From: Lantana camara
Lineage: Eukaryota > Streptophyta > Magnoliopsida > Lamiales > Verbenaceae
Direction of reading: 5' to 3'
Assembly (NCBI GenBank): GCA_037501455.1
Contig: CM074860.1
Span: 36,652,501-36,716,500 of the forward strand
DNA length: 64,000 nt
Below are positions 10,827 to 22,063 of the stretch, one piece after another. Within the stretch, counting starts at the first letter, position 1. Each line of letters opens with the position of its first letter. The position numbers and the translations under genes were made by a program. The notes beneath the pieces were generated by a model that saw nothing but the letters and a program-made list of their open reading frames with translations, was not told the DNA's origin and searched no databases.

Positions 10827-11806
10827 GGTATGGAGTGTTCATTTCATATTCGGGTTGGGTCTCGGTGCGGGGGGATGTGGTACCTTGCGCTCGGGTGCTA
10901 TAGAATACCTGCCCGTTCCTGTCATTTAATAACTGAGAAATGGAGTTTAGGATGGAATAAATACCCGTTCTCGCCGGGTCCCCTAAAATGTAATACATAG
11001 ATATCCGTAACCTCTGGCATGCCCCCAGTCCCTATTCAGCAGCTGGAGCTCGTGGATTGTTAAGGTAAAACGGGCATCAACAGAGGGCGTACGGATATCG
11101 ACACATGCATTGTATATCCTGCTTACCTGATTGCATGCTTTGACGTAATTCCACCTGTACGTGTAAATTGACTCCTGATTCCTGTTACCTATTTTAAATA
11201 ACAAATCACGTATAGTGGGATTAAGCCTGCCTGACTTCCTGTTTATATATATATGCATGTGTTAACCCCTTCACTCAGTCAGTTGGCTGACCCCTCCCTC
11301 TCGTTGGTTTAGTGTCTGTCTTGCAGGTTCAGTGGTCGTTAGGTGGGAGTCTGTTGAGGTCTTTGTTCGAGTCTTGGTCCTGTACACACGTTGCATTGTA
11401 CCACATTTGTTTCCTGCTTTGTAATCGAGCCTTGATGTCCACCTTGTATTTTTACTTTACTGTTTTGAACTCTGGACAGGTTTCAAGGGCTCTAGTTGAG
11501 CCCGTTTATTTGTTATTGCTTTGTATTATTTCGGGACAGGTTAGGACATGTTATTGAATTAGTTGAACCCATATTTACTTTCCTGTTCGGATTGCATTAC
11601 CTTGTTGATTGTGAACGTTTGTTACTTTGCTTCCGCACTCTTGCTTCATTGATTTGTTGGTACAGGGTCTAGTCCCGCCTAACACAGGGTTACTTTTGTT
11701 CTGTCTCCGTTCGCTATGAGTTTGGTTCATGTATGGACTTTCCATTTCATGGGTGGACTAGGCTCACGGTGCGGGGGTTGTGGGGCCATCCGTGTAGGGC
11801 GTCACA
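10827..11806 (+). repeat. Relics of plus-strand gypsy LTR ends
   Basis: 10827-10890 resembles the last about 100 bp of the LTRs (GTATGGA...TTTCAT...GGTGCGGGG), and E1 appears to have inserted into it. 10905-11806 holds a second LTR 3' region with the hairpin at 11275-11290, a TTCATGTATGGACTTTCC block and an end at GTCACA (11806). No primer-binding site follows either end. The breakpoints between fragments are uncertain. No gene seen. Confidence 0.6.
11275..11290 (+). other. Conserved LTR hairpin, LTR relic
   Basis: Stem TCAGTC/GGCTGA with loop AGTT; one pair is G-U in the sense RNA. Confidence 0.5.
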
Positions 11807-11869
11807 CGTTCATTGAATATGTGGTACATGGAGTCGAATCTTACCTTAGTTTTTCTTTTTCTTGTTTAG

Positions 11870-11929
11870 AGGTCGATCCACGACTCAAGGAGCAGACACC
11901 TTAGCTCACTTTCCTTTCCTCTTTTTAAG
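11870..11929 (+). other. Candidate leader mini-exon, E2 LTR
   Basis: A 60-nt ATG-free block follows a strong pyrimidine tract ending TTTAG and precedes AAG|GTGAGG. Confidence 0.45.
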
Positions 11930-12617
11930 GTGAGGTTTTCGTTACTTATTTAAAAGCCTTATATCCCAATGTGTTTATTTCGGCCAAAACTTATAACATA
12001 CGTATAGTTTTCCCAAAATGTAAATGTTTTACAAAGGAACCATTTCCATTAATTGAAACCTACCCACCGAACTTTTTTGGCGAGATATTGCACTGTATTG
12101 ATTGGGGCCCAAGGGAAAACGTGGGATTGGCGACCAGAATGGCATAAGACCATCGGAAAGAACCTTTTCACATAGTACCCATTAGGAATACCTTCGCGAG
12201 ACCTAGGAGATGGGGAAGGTGAGGTATTCCTGAGCCGGTGGTTCCCATACTATCGAAGGAGCGGGTAGGAGTCATGAGCCCCCGTCTCACACTGTACTGA
12301 GGTGGTTCGGGCCTTGCAAACCCGACCTCCGAACCTTGGAAGAAGGGTGGATACTGTATTACTATTTAACTGACTAATTGTTATTGAACTTACATGATCA
12401 CCCCACACTCGAATTAATCACTGTACACTGTCGGAGTTTGGATAGAGTGTACCCCATCGCCGGGTCACTGATTGCCTAATTTAATGTTATAATTAAAATG
12501 ATGCTTGTAATGCCGAGTATTGTCTCCTTTTCCAAACTATCCACTTGGATGATTGACAAAACTATATTCTGGATTATAAGTTGCATGATACGTGTTATTT
12601 ATATGTAAACCCCTCAC

Positions 12618-12635
12618 TTAGTCTTCATAGACTAA
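12618..12635 (+). other. Conserved LTR hairpin, E2
   Basis: Perfect 7-bp stem TTAGTCT/AGACTAA with loop TCAT. Relative to TCAGTCT/AGACTGA, the second pair has changed from C-G to T-A on both sides. Confidence 0.62.
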
Positions 12636-13048
12636 CCCCTCCTCACTTTCAGCTTTTGCAGGATCTTGCTAGGAGGGTAAATTGAGTCTATCCAGTCTTT
12701 ATTTTGTAGCCTAGCTTGAGCATACCTTGTTGATGCATATCTACATACTTTACCTCTATTTTGGGATTGTATTTTATAATAATCTTGAAGTTGATACCTA
12801 TAGGCCGGGATGACCATAGTGAATACTTTGCCTACTTCGTGGAATTATTATTACTTCCGCTTTTAATCTCTTCCTTTGTGCTATATTTGGTGGTTGGTTT
12901 AAGGGTTAGCCCCGCTTAGCTACGGTTCTTTTATTTGTCAACCGTCCGCCACTTGTTTAGTTCATGTATGAATTTCTATTTCATATGTGGATTGGACTCT
13001 TGGTGCGGGAGATGTGGTGCCTATGGACTCTGGTGCTACATCCTAAAG

Positions 13049-13061
13049 TGGTATCAGAGCC
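13049..13061 (+). other. E2 primer-binding site, tRNA-iMet
   Basis: TGGTATCAGAGCC eight bases after the LTR end. The non-coding leader 13062-13250 carries the conserved GGTCGTACGACTTAGGA motif at 13104-13137 and ends in the acceptor-like TTCATATAG directly before the gag ATG. Confidence 0.92.
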
Positions 13062-13250
13062 TAGGTTGCAAAACTGGGCTCTTGAGTCGTGTCTTGTCCA
13101 TCTAGGTCGTACGACTTAGGAATTAATTGTCAACTTGCGTGTTTTGCATCACTGCTTGATTTAATTGTTAATTATTATGTGATGCATTTACTTGCACTTC
13201 ATGGATAATCTCTAATCCTGTCACGCATTTTCGATGTTTTCTTCATATAG

Positions 13251-13943
13251 ATGGCTCGTGGTCGACCTCGCCAAGATCGCCATGATAGGAAGACCCCCTC
13301 GCCTCCTAGATATCAACAACAACCACCTCAATAACCGCAAATGAACATGGAAAATTTTATGGAAGCGGTATACAACTATGTTGAACATAGGAGAGCACAA
13401 GCACCGCCACCACAACAACAACCAGTTGATCCGCAGCCACCACCACCTCCACCAATGGTCCGAGATCCTCATGGATTATTCTTGAGTTACACCTCACCTA
13501 GGTTCTCAGGGACTACCGATGACGCCGAGACCGAAGGATGGTTGACACGTTTTGAGAAGATTTATAGTGTCAACTAATTCACAACCCAGTAGAAGGCCCA
13601 ATTTGCTATTTTTCAACTCGATGGAGAGGCCTATGATTGGTGGGAGAGGACACGGGAAAAGCTTGAGGTGGATGGAGAAAAGGTTACTTGGGAGGTTTTT
13701 AAAAGGGAATTCCGGGAGACTTTTGTGCCCTAAGTGGTTAGGGAGAGGAAAGAGCAAGAGTTCATGGACTTGAAGCAAGGCACCAAGACCGTGACTCAAT
13801 ATTTAGCCACTTTTAACCGCCTTGGGAAGTATGCCCTTCATATCACCTGGGACGAGAAGAGAAAGGCAAGAAAGTTTATTGCCAGTTTGAAGAAAAATTT
13901 GAGACATGGACACGCCGGACACAATTTTGAGTCCTTTTGCTGA
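13251..13943 (+). pseudogene. gag: E2 gag, multiple stops
   Basis: The ATG at 13251 abuts an acceptor-like TATAG. The one frame continues through MARGRPRQDR, a Pro/Gln run, SPRFSGTTDDAETEGWLTRF, and KQGTKTVTQYLATFNRLGKYA. It is interrupted at 13332 (TAA), 13575 (TAA), 13590 (TAG) and near 13731 (TAA). Each sits where sister copies suggest CAA or CAG, which fits C-to-T deamination. The nucleocapsid follows in another frame from about 14078. Confidence 0.85.
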
Positions 13944-14077
13944 CACGATTCAAAGGGCTCTGGTGCAAGAGGAGGAATTTAACAAGAAAGATCCGGTTCC
14001 AAGGGCCAAAGTGGGCAAGGATCGGGCTCGGGATCTAAGAGGCCCATGGTACAAGCTCCCCAACAAAACAAATTACC

Positions 14078-14902
14078 TTGGAAGAAGCCAAGACCGGCCG
14101 CCCTTATACTAAGCCTTGCGCTCATTGTGGTTGGAATAACCACACTTGGGAGGAGTGTCGATGCCGGTTGGGAGCTTGCTTGCGATGTGGATCCATGGAG
14201 CATAAAGTTAACACATGCCCGAAGAGGAATAGACCACCGAATGTGGGACAGAGGCAACTTGTGAGGGCCCGTGCTTATGCTATAGATGGGGAGGAGCAGA
14301 ATGCCGAGGTGGATCCCGCCGCCGTGGTGGAAGGTACTATATACATACATGGCACGAGCATACATGCATTATTTGATCCTGGTGCTACTCATTCTTTCCT
14401 TTCTCATGATTTGGTTGCTACTTTATGTTTGTCTGCTGGTTGTACTTCTGTGTATTATGTGGTTAGTTCTCCTTTAGGTGAGAACTTAGAGACAGATCGT
14501 GTGTTTAAGAAGGTACCGATGAGAATAGAGGGTCGTGACTACTTGACAAATATTGTGGTGATGCCGATGAGTCGGTATGGTGCCATCCTGGGAATGGATT
14601 GGCTTTTCAAGCACTGTGCTAAGGTTGATTGCCGATCTAAGAGAGTCCAGTTGGGTAAAGAGGTGTTTGTGGGTTTTAGTTCGAAGACTTCGTTTTTGTT
14701 GTCTTTCACCGAGGCTTACAGAATGATTCGTGAAGGTGCTACAGGGTTTGTTGCCTATCTTCTTAACAAGCCGAAAGATCAGACTAAACTTGAGGAGACA
14801 GAAGTGGTGAAGGATTTTCTCGAAGTTTTCCCGGAGAGTCTTGGTTCTTTACCTCCGGAATGGGAAATCGAGTTTGTGATCGATTTGTACCCAGACGCCT
14901 AG
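14078..14902 (+). pseudogene. gag-pol: E2 nucleocapsid, protease and RT linker
   Basis: A 274-codon open stretch with two CX2CX4HX4C knuckles (CAHCGWNNHTWEEC and CLRCGSMEHKVNTC), protease motif [13 protein letters not shown], flap-side IVVMPMSRYGAILGMDWLFKH, and the linker [19 protein letters not shown]. It ends at a TAG after LYPDA, where sister copies read EP or similar. Gag and protease share one frame, as is usual for single-ORF plant chromoviruses. Confidence 0.88.
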
Positions 14903-15461
14903 CCTGTCTCTAAAACTCCTTATCGGATGGTTCTAGCCGAGTTGTAAGAGTTGAAGAAGTAACTCGAAGAGCTGTAAGAGTTGAAGAAGCAACTCGAAGA
15001 GTTATTTTCTAGTGGGTACATTCATCCGAGTTCTTCTTCTTGGGGTGCATCGGTCCTATTTGTGAAGAAGAAAGACTGGACCTTGAGAATGTGCATTGAT
15101 TATAGGAAGCTAAACCAGATGTCGATCAAGAGCAAGTATCCCTTCCCACATATCGAGGAGTTATTTGATATACTTCAGGGATCTAAGGCCTATTCTAAGC
15201 TTGACCTACTATAGGGATATTATCATCTGCGAATCCGAGAAGAGGATATTTCGAAGATGGGGATTTAATACTCGGTACGGGCATTATGAGTTTGTTGTAA
15301 TGCCGTTTGGATTGACTAATGCCCCCGCAGCCTTTATGGATATGATGCAGAGGATCTTCCGGCCTTTTCTTGACAAGTTCGTGGTAATCTTTATTGATGA
15401 CATTCTGGTGTTTTCAAGGTCTTCCAAAGAGCACGCGAGACACCTTAAACTCGTGTTGTAA
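14903..15461 (+). pseudogene. pol: E2 RT, stops, frameshift and 30-bp duplication
   Basis: RT fingers and palm: [45 protein letters not shown], and FIDDILVFS with both Asp residues kept. Breaks: several TAA/TAG codons between 14943 and 14995, within a 30-bp in-frame tandem duplication of the [14 protein letters not shown] segment; a TAG near 15212 where LRQGYY is expected; a one-base frameshift near 15260; and a TAA at 15459-15461. Confidence 0.87.
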
Positions 15462-15464
15462 ACT

Positions 15465-16433
15465 TTGAAGGAGCATCAACTATTTGCTAAGTTCAGCAAG
15501 TACGACTTTTGGATTGATAAGGTTTTTTTCTTGGGCCATGTTATTTTTGAGAAGGGTGTTGAAGTTGACCCTGCAAAGATTGACACTTTGATGAAGTGGG
15601 AAGCACCGAAGAATGCCACAGAAGTTCAAAGTTTCTTTGGTTTAGCGGGATATTATAGAAGATTCGTGAAGGACTTCTCGAAGATTGCCGCTCCATTGAC
15701 CCGATTAACTAAGAAAGAGGTGAAGTTTGAATGGGATAAAGCATGTGAGAAAAGCTTCAATCTCTTGAAAGAGAAACTGACTACCACCCCAATCTTAACA
15801 CTACCCGAAGGCTTCGAGGGCTATGCCGTTTTTATAGACGCATCTAAGGAAGGATTGGCCTGTGTTCTAATGCAAAATGGGAAAGTTGTTGCTTATGCTT
15901 CTAGGAAGCTAAAGGAGCATGAGAAGAATTATCCCACACTTGGAAAGTGTAGACGCTACTTGTACGGCGTATCATTTAAGATCTTCACCGACCACAAGAG
16001 CCTTCAGTATTTATTCACTCAGAAGGATTTGAATATGAGGCAAAGGCGTTGGATGGAATTACTTGAAGACTATGAGTGTACGATCAAGTACCATCCCGGT
16101 AAAGCCAATGAGCTCACCGATGCACTTAGTAGGAAGGCTAGTGTATCGAATTTGGAAGTGGGAGAAGGTAGTGGAGTTGAGCCTATTGTCGTGAAGGCTC
16201 ATGTTACCAACATCACCATTCAGCCGGATTTGAAGCACAGTTTGTTTGAAGCTCAGACTAGTGATCCGGAAGTTCAGAAGTTGGTTGCTAAAGCTAGAGC
16301 AGACCCAGAGTGTCCGTTTGGGTTTAATGAAACTGGTCTTCTTCGTTTCAAGAACCGTGTGGTTGTGCCAGAAGAGTTAAAACGGGTGTTGCTCGAAGAG
16401 GCTTACAGATCAGCTTACTCTATCCACCCCGGA
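15465..16433 (+). pseudogene. pol: E2 RT thumb, RNase H and start of integrase
   Basis: This encodes RT thumb ([34 protein letters not shown]), RNase H (FIDASKEGLACVL, then TDHKSLQYLF) and the first His pair of the integrase zinc finger (YSIHPG). RNase H lacks about 11 residues between NYPT and LGKCRRYL. Sister copies there carry [11 protein letters not shown] with the catalytic Glu, so RNase H was already inactive. The frame is cut at 16434 by E3; the apparent tail to 16508 is E3 LTR sequence. Confidence 0.9.
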
Positions 16434-17649
16434 TGTAACGCCCCGACTTTTCAGACGTATAACTTATGTGTTAATTATGTTCGCATTCAATTTATTCTAA
16501 TTACTTAACTATATGTCTTGATTTTATATTAATTACAATTCTTGAATATTTGAATTATTTGAATTTGAATTTGAATTTATATGAATTCTTGAACTATATG
16601 CGCTTGTATGACTTGTTTGCTTCCCGTTTCTATTTGGAATGAATTCGAAATTTCATGAAAATTTGATATGTTGTCTCTATATGTGTTATGAATGTGTATA
16701 TGTGCTCGTTTTATGATTTTAGTTTCTTTTGCTTGAGTTTTGTATTTAATTTTAGTTTTGGAACCAAAACGGGGGCTAACGAGCAATTAGCGCACCTTTA
16801 GTTCCGGATGTGATATCTTGAGCTTGGGAACTCGAAATCGAGTTCCGTCACCTCCATTGGACTCGTATTGACTATTCGGATCTGATGGATCAAACATCAT
16901 ATTTTTCTAAGATCATATGGATCCCCAAATTTCAACCAAAACGAGCAGCTCGCACCTAAAACGATAAATTATTGGCTTTTCTCCAAGCTACAGCCCTAAA
17001 TAACACACCTAAAACCTACCCAAGACCTAAGACCACTTACCTACACTCTCTTTCTCTCTTATCAGCCCCAAAACCGAACCCCCCTCTCTCTCATTAACAA
17101 AATATCAGCCAAGGAAAGAAAAGAAGAAGAAAAGGGAAGAAGAAGAGGGAATAGTGCAACCCTTGGAGATTTGAGCTCATCTCCCTACCATTCCTCATCC
17201 TTTCTTAAAGGTAAGCTCATATTTGTGTAGTATATCTCCTTGTAACCATTTTATGCTAGATTTCACCTAGTTTTGATTTAGGGTTGATGAAGTTGATGAA
17301 TAGCGGAGTTCTTGCCCTTTTCTTGTTTCACCTTTGATTCCTTGGAATTCCTTTGAGATGCATGAGTGCTAAGTGATCCTAAAGCATGTAATTAGGTTGA
17401 TTGGGACTTAGCTTGCATGGTTGTGGTTGATTTATAGACTTGCCATTGATGAAGCTTGGAAATATGATCTTTGTTATGAATTCTTGATGTTTTCCTTGAA
17501 GTTCTTAATATCTAATGTGATCAAACTTGTATACATGAGATTATGACCTGAATATGTATGCTTTTGATTGATTTTTAAGTTGGTAAAATGCATCTTTTCT
17601 CTTATCTTTCGTGCATGCTTTGTTTGTGTGTTTTTTTCTCCACAGACAC

Positions 17650-17741
17650 AAGTCCACGGGGGTGGATTTTTCCCTTTCCAAAAATCCATGGGGGTGGATT
17701 TGAGTCAGTCGGTTTCTGACCAGAATCCATGGGGGTGGATT
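17650..17741 (+). repeat. Inverted-repeat cluster AATCCATGGGGGTGGATT, E3 LTR
   Basis: Three copies, at 17650, 17683 and 17724, each with arms AATCCA/TGGATT or close to it. The cluster begins about 440 nt after the donor-like site, the same position as the GGGAACGG clusters of other families. Confidence 0.8.
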
Positions 17742-18297
17742 TTTCCTGTCCTGCCAATTTTTGATACTCCGGTTCCGTTTTTCGTCGCTTGCTTGATCTT
17801 CCTCCACCTCTTTTAGGACTTCTATGCTATGCTAACATGTATTATTATGTGTTATGATTATGATATGAAATTCATGACTTGAATTGATATGTTGTGGTCG
17901 AGCAACGAACTAGTATGACATTATATGACTTAAGTGCTAATGCGTGAAATGTTAAGTACCTTCTTATAATGTTTTGATATCTTAAATGATTTCTTTTACT
18001 CTTATATTTATTATACACATTGTAAACTTGTTTATGTAGGTGCTATGAATACTATATGAAATTTATGGCTCCAATTGTTATGGTTTATGAAAGATGGAAT
18101 TAAGGAAAATGAAACCACCATGTATTGAACGTTTGCATGAATTATTTGATTATATGACCTCATGGCACAACTTATACTTCTTATGCATCTCATATCTTGT
18201 GCATGACATGTCGTGCGTCATATATGGTTCATTTAGGGTCTTGAGTCGTTTCTCACGAGTACACATTGCTTCTTTCTCTTATACAGTTCATCTCTAG

Positions 18298-18361
18298 GGC
18301 GGAGATATTGTGATCATTAGGCACACGGCCTAGCTTGTATCCTTGTATCACCTTCTTCCAG
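18298..18361 (+). other. Candidate leader mini-exon, E3 LTR
   Basis: A 64-nt ATG-free block lies between CTCTAG and CAG|GTGAGG. It begins GGCGGAGAT as in S1. Confidence 0.45.
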
Positions 18362-19171
18362 GTGAGGGTGTTTTCGTTCTATATATGTATTGAACCCTAC
18401 AACCTTATGTGACAAGTTTTAGCCAAAAACCTAATGTATATCTATATATTGTTTTCAAATGGAGTCATCGAGTAAATCTTTTCTCAAGGATTATGAAATG
18501 TATTATGTTTCTCATGATATGAAATGTTTTGGTGAGATTATGCATGTGTGTATGAATAGGGCCCAGGGACTTAGTACATGTGGCTATCCGGGGAGGCAAG
18601 GGCCGACAGTGATCCCATGTGCTAGTTCCATTATGATTTACGATGCAACCGACCTCGTTAGGAGTTTTAGCGAGGAAGGGGAATCGGGCTTTTGAGGGTT
18701 CATGAACCTCACTAGTCACTATGTATGAGGTGGTCGGGTCTTACAAGCCCGTCCACCGCATGCGGGAAGAAGGAGTATGTATGACCATGTTTTATATGTA
18801 TGATTATGAGTATGTTATGATTATACACCGTGCGGAAAGGCCAATATACGGATTGCCCAAACGATTATGTCTTATGTTATATGGCTTGCATGTATTATAA
18901 TGTATTGCATGATCGCGTATTCAATGTATTAACTATGTATGTTGTACACGGTCGGACTTTGGTTGGAGATTATGCACTCTCACTCGCCGAGCCTTAATGT
19001 TTATGTATGAATTATGAACCTAATGAATTTAATATGATTTAGTCGTAAAGTTCGAGCATTGTTTAGTTATTTTTTTTGGCCTTTCGTGGGAACTAACTTC
19101 GAATAAAACCTTGCTCGGGATTTATGGCTTACATGTGCATGTATTTAAATATATGTATAGCTCCTGCTCAC

Positions 19172-19190
19172 TCAGTCTTCTAGAGACTGA
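19172..19190 (+). other. Conserved LTR hairpin, E3
   Basis: Perfect 7-bp stem TCAGTCT/AGACTGA with loop TCTAG, 477 nt before the LTR end. Confidence 0.62.
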
Positions 19191-19675
19191 CCCCTCTTTC
19201 CCACTTCTCATTTCTTGCAGGTTTTGCTAGGTGGAGGCCAAGTTTAATCCTCTTGTCGAGTCACACTTGTACACTCGAGTCGCATGTCACATTATTATGA
19301 TTTAATTATATATCCTTTATGTATTTTGGCCTGTGAGCCAATTATGAATTATGGTTGATTTGATACGGGACAGGTGGCATGCTTAGTTGAACCCGTTGTT
19401 AGGTGCATGTTGGATTTAATTTTGTTTATGAATCATTTGGGCTTGTAGCCATTACTGAATTTTATTGTCGGTATCATTGCTTCCGCATTGCCCTTCGAGT
19501 ATTCTTTGATTGATTGATTGGTACAGGGTTAGATTTCCGCCTATCTAGGATCCTTTTATTTTGTCTCCCGTTCGCTATGAGTCCGGTTCATGCTTAGACT
19601 ACCCATTTCATGTGTGGACTAGACTTGTAGTGCGGGGGATGTGGTGCCCATCGTCCCGGGTGCTACATCCTTAAG

Positions 19676-19688
19676 TGGTATCAGAGCC
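19676..19688 (+). other. E3 primer-binding site, tRNA-iMet
   Basis: TGGTATCAGAGCC eight bases after the LTR end. The conserved leader motif follows at 19732-19763. Confidence 0.92.
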
Positions 19689-21811
19689 CGGCCGCAAAAC
19701 CGGGGTTCCTTGCGTCGTGTCGTGTCAAGTGTAGGTCGAACGGCTTAGGAACAACGTGTCAACATGTGCACCGCATTGATCACGAGCATTGTTATTGAAA
19801 TTTGACTTGGAAAGTATATTATTAAATGTGTTTAACTTAGATTTTGTTAGCTTATGTGTTGCATTTTGCATCAATATGTGCTCTTGGTGCTAATTATGTG
19901 TCATAAGCACTTACTAACCGTATGCATTTATATTTGAGATGAGTTGTGATGTTAGGATATTCTTACAATATCAAACCACAGCCAATTCTCACGATCACAA
20001 CGATTCATCACGAGTTCTACTTCAAGCATGAATGATGGAAGAAATACGTCGGGAATTACATACAAGGATTTGAGAGTCGTGGTCTTTTCTAAATGGGGCT
20101 AAGGTATGCGGTTAAGATCCGGAATAGAAGGCTCGACATGTGGCATCAATTTATGGGTTCAATTGTAGTTGGTGGATAATTGATGGGACGATGGTAGGGT
20201 GTGTGATGATTACCACTTATAAGATCAAAACATGGACATCTCCACTACAAAGGTTATCCAATTGGATTCAACGAGATCCCCTAACTCCAAGAAGAAGCAA
20301 GGAAAATCTTGAAGAATTTTGAAGACCGTGGAAAGACAAGAGTTGATCAACAAGTTAAAAGCCAACCGTGATTATGGAAATGAAGAATAAGTTGCCAATC
20401 TAAAGCTTACCATCACGGTGATAGGTTTAATACATTCATGGCACGTGCATCATATGCTATATTAAGTTATTTAATTGTTTGGATTTATATATATGTGTGT
20501 ATGTACATTACGATTTGATTTAATTATTCTAATGTGTTGAATCCTTATGTTGTTTGCTACGTGCATTGCATTTTAATCCGACATGCATGGTTAAGTGTTT
20601 ACTTGATAGGAACCTTCTCCATTCCGATAGAGTTACATTTGGATCGAGACACAAAGATTATAGGGTTGCAAAGTGTATAGAATGAAAGAATGGAGGGAAT
20701 ACCGAGGTTCGAAAAGTAGAGCTGGAAGTTAGAATGAAAGAAGACCATTATACCAAGGAAGCTAAGATGAAGAGGTTGGGAATCTCATATTCCATAAACG
20801 ATAGAACAAGTTCAATGGGTTGAGATAGAAACTTTTAAGGGGGAGAGCCCAACCGGGAGATGACTGAGAATTTATGGTCGTGCTTGAACGGATTACTTCA
20901 ATTAGAAACGATAGAAAGACAAGAACTAAAAGTGACGAGACTTTGTAAGAGTTGAGGAGATAAAAGGGCAGATTGTGTATTCAATACAAATTTCAAATTG
21001 AGATGGATGAAGTTTCGAGAATAACATCGGAAGAAATAGCTACATCGAAAGATGGGGATATAGATTCAAGGAACACATGGAAATTGGAACAATAGGATTA
21101 GATGCGGAATGATCGGTGGTAAATTGGGTTGAAAATTTCTAAGGGATATTCATAATGAGGGATTTATATCAATTTCAATAATCCTTAAGAATATTTTATC
21201 TTCGATTAAGGAATCGAATGGACTGGAAATAGAATGCAACCTTAGCCTTAAGAGGATGAAGGGATAACCTAAGAAGAAGATGGGAAATGATTCATGTTGA
21301 GATGGACCAAAATGATGAATGTCTTATGACCAAGATTAAACATCCAAGGTTGTCGAGAGTGGTCGCCTTCCAGAATATGGGTAAGATAGTGGATTTAGAC
21401 CGGACACTGAGATGAAGGTTCTAAAGGTATACGGGAAAGTCAAAGATTGGTTACTTATAAGAGTTGTTCTTGCTGGAAGAAGATTGTAGGTGCAAGATGA
21501 TGGATCAAGAAGAGCTAGCTTTTGGATTCGACCGTGCAATCTAGCCCTGAAATTCTCATCTCCAAATTCCTTACCACGGTGAACGGTATATCAGACATTC
21601 ATGGCATATGCATACATGTGATTTTAATTTCTAATAAAAGTAAACTCTATGTGCCTTGATCTTCGGCAATGTTAGTTGTTTTGTTCGGTTTATTTTGATG
21701 TGACTGATACTTGTTACCTGATTCTTCTGTGACTATGGTGTTTAGTGTTTTGCTACTTGTTGTTTGTACTATTTTGGGTTGTGTTGCGTTTTGTGTTTTG
21801 GTGCTCGGGAG

Positions 21812-22012
21812 TATTGGAGACTCTCTTTCTTTGTTGTTTGCGAGAGACGGGGTTCTCTCTTTGTTGTTTGCGAGAGACGAAGTTCCCTCTTTGTTGTTTA
21901 CGAGAGACGGGGTTCTCTCCTTGTTGTTTGAGAGAGACGGGGTTCTCACCTTGTTGTTTGAGAGACGGGGCTCTCTCTTTGTTGCTTTCGAGGGACGGGG
22001 TTCTCTCATTGT
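21812..22012 (+). repeat. 30-bp minisatellite in E3
   Basis: About six units of CGAGAGACGGGGTTCTCTCT followed by TTGTTGTTTG. Because 30 is a multiple of three, all frames stay open. This explains the 100-120 codon ORFs seen on both strands here. Confidence 0.9.
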
Positions 22013-22049
22013 TTCATAGGATTTAGTGAATCCGAGGACGGATTCTTTT

Positions 22050-22061
22050 TAAGGGGGTGAG
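22050..22061 (+). other. E3 polypurine tract
   Basis: TAAGGGGGTGAG two bases before the second LTR at 22064. Confidence 0.82.
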
Positions 22062-22063
22062 GT

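Larger units (their letters stand above)
11807..13040 (+). repeat. E2 5' LTR, 5'-truncated
   Basis: This is the 3' part of a gypsy LTR ending GGTGCTACA at 13040, eight bases before a primer-binding site. It retains the mini-exon block (11870-11929) and hairpin (12618-12635). The promoter half is missing, since full LTRs in this group are 2.6-3.3 kb. Its left border is approximate. Confidence 0.75.
16434..19667 (+). repeat. E3 5' LTR
   Basis: A 3234-bp LTR runs from TGTAACGCCCCGAC to GGGTGCTACA. Its first about 585 bp recur at 22064-22647. It carries an ATG-free pyrimidine-rich leader ending in donor-like AAG|GTAAGC (exon end 17210), palindromes at 17650-17741, a mini-exon at 18298-18361 and a hairpin at 19172-19190. 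It inserted into the E2 integrase; the expected right-hand target duplication lies beyond the window. Confidence 0.92.
19668..22063 (+). mobile_element. E3 non-coding internal domain (LARD-like)
   Basis: The 2.4-kb interior has a primer-binding site and polypurine tract but no gag or pol motif on either strand; the longest frames are short or lie on a minisatellite. The element therefore depends on proteins made elsewhere, like large retrotransposon derivatives. The leader just after the PBS resembles those of E1, E2 and E4, pointing to an autonomous chromovirus partner. The rest of the interior is unrecognised sequence. Confidence 0.75.

Noticed and set aside
16434..16508. C-terminal tail of the E2 pol frame
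   Set aside because: It is a translation of the first 75 bases of the E3 LTR, not pol.
19676..19688. tRNA-Met gene fragments at TGGTATCAGAGC sites
   Set aside because: Only 12-13 bases match, always beside an LTR end; these are primer-binding sites.
21647..22019. ORFs of about 93-120 codons with decapeptide repeats
   Set aside because: They are a by-product of a 30-bp minisatellite that keeps every frame open; no leader or conserved motif.
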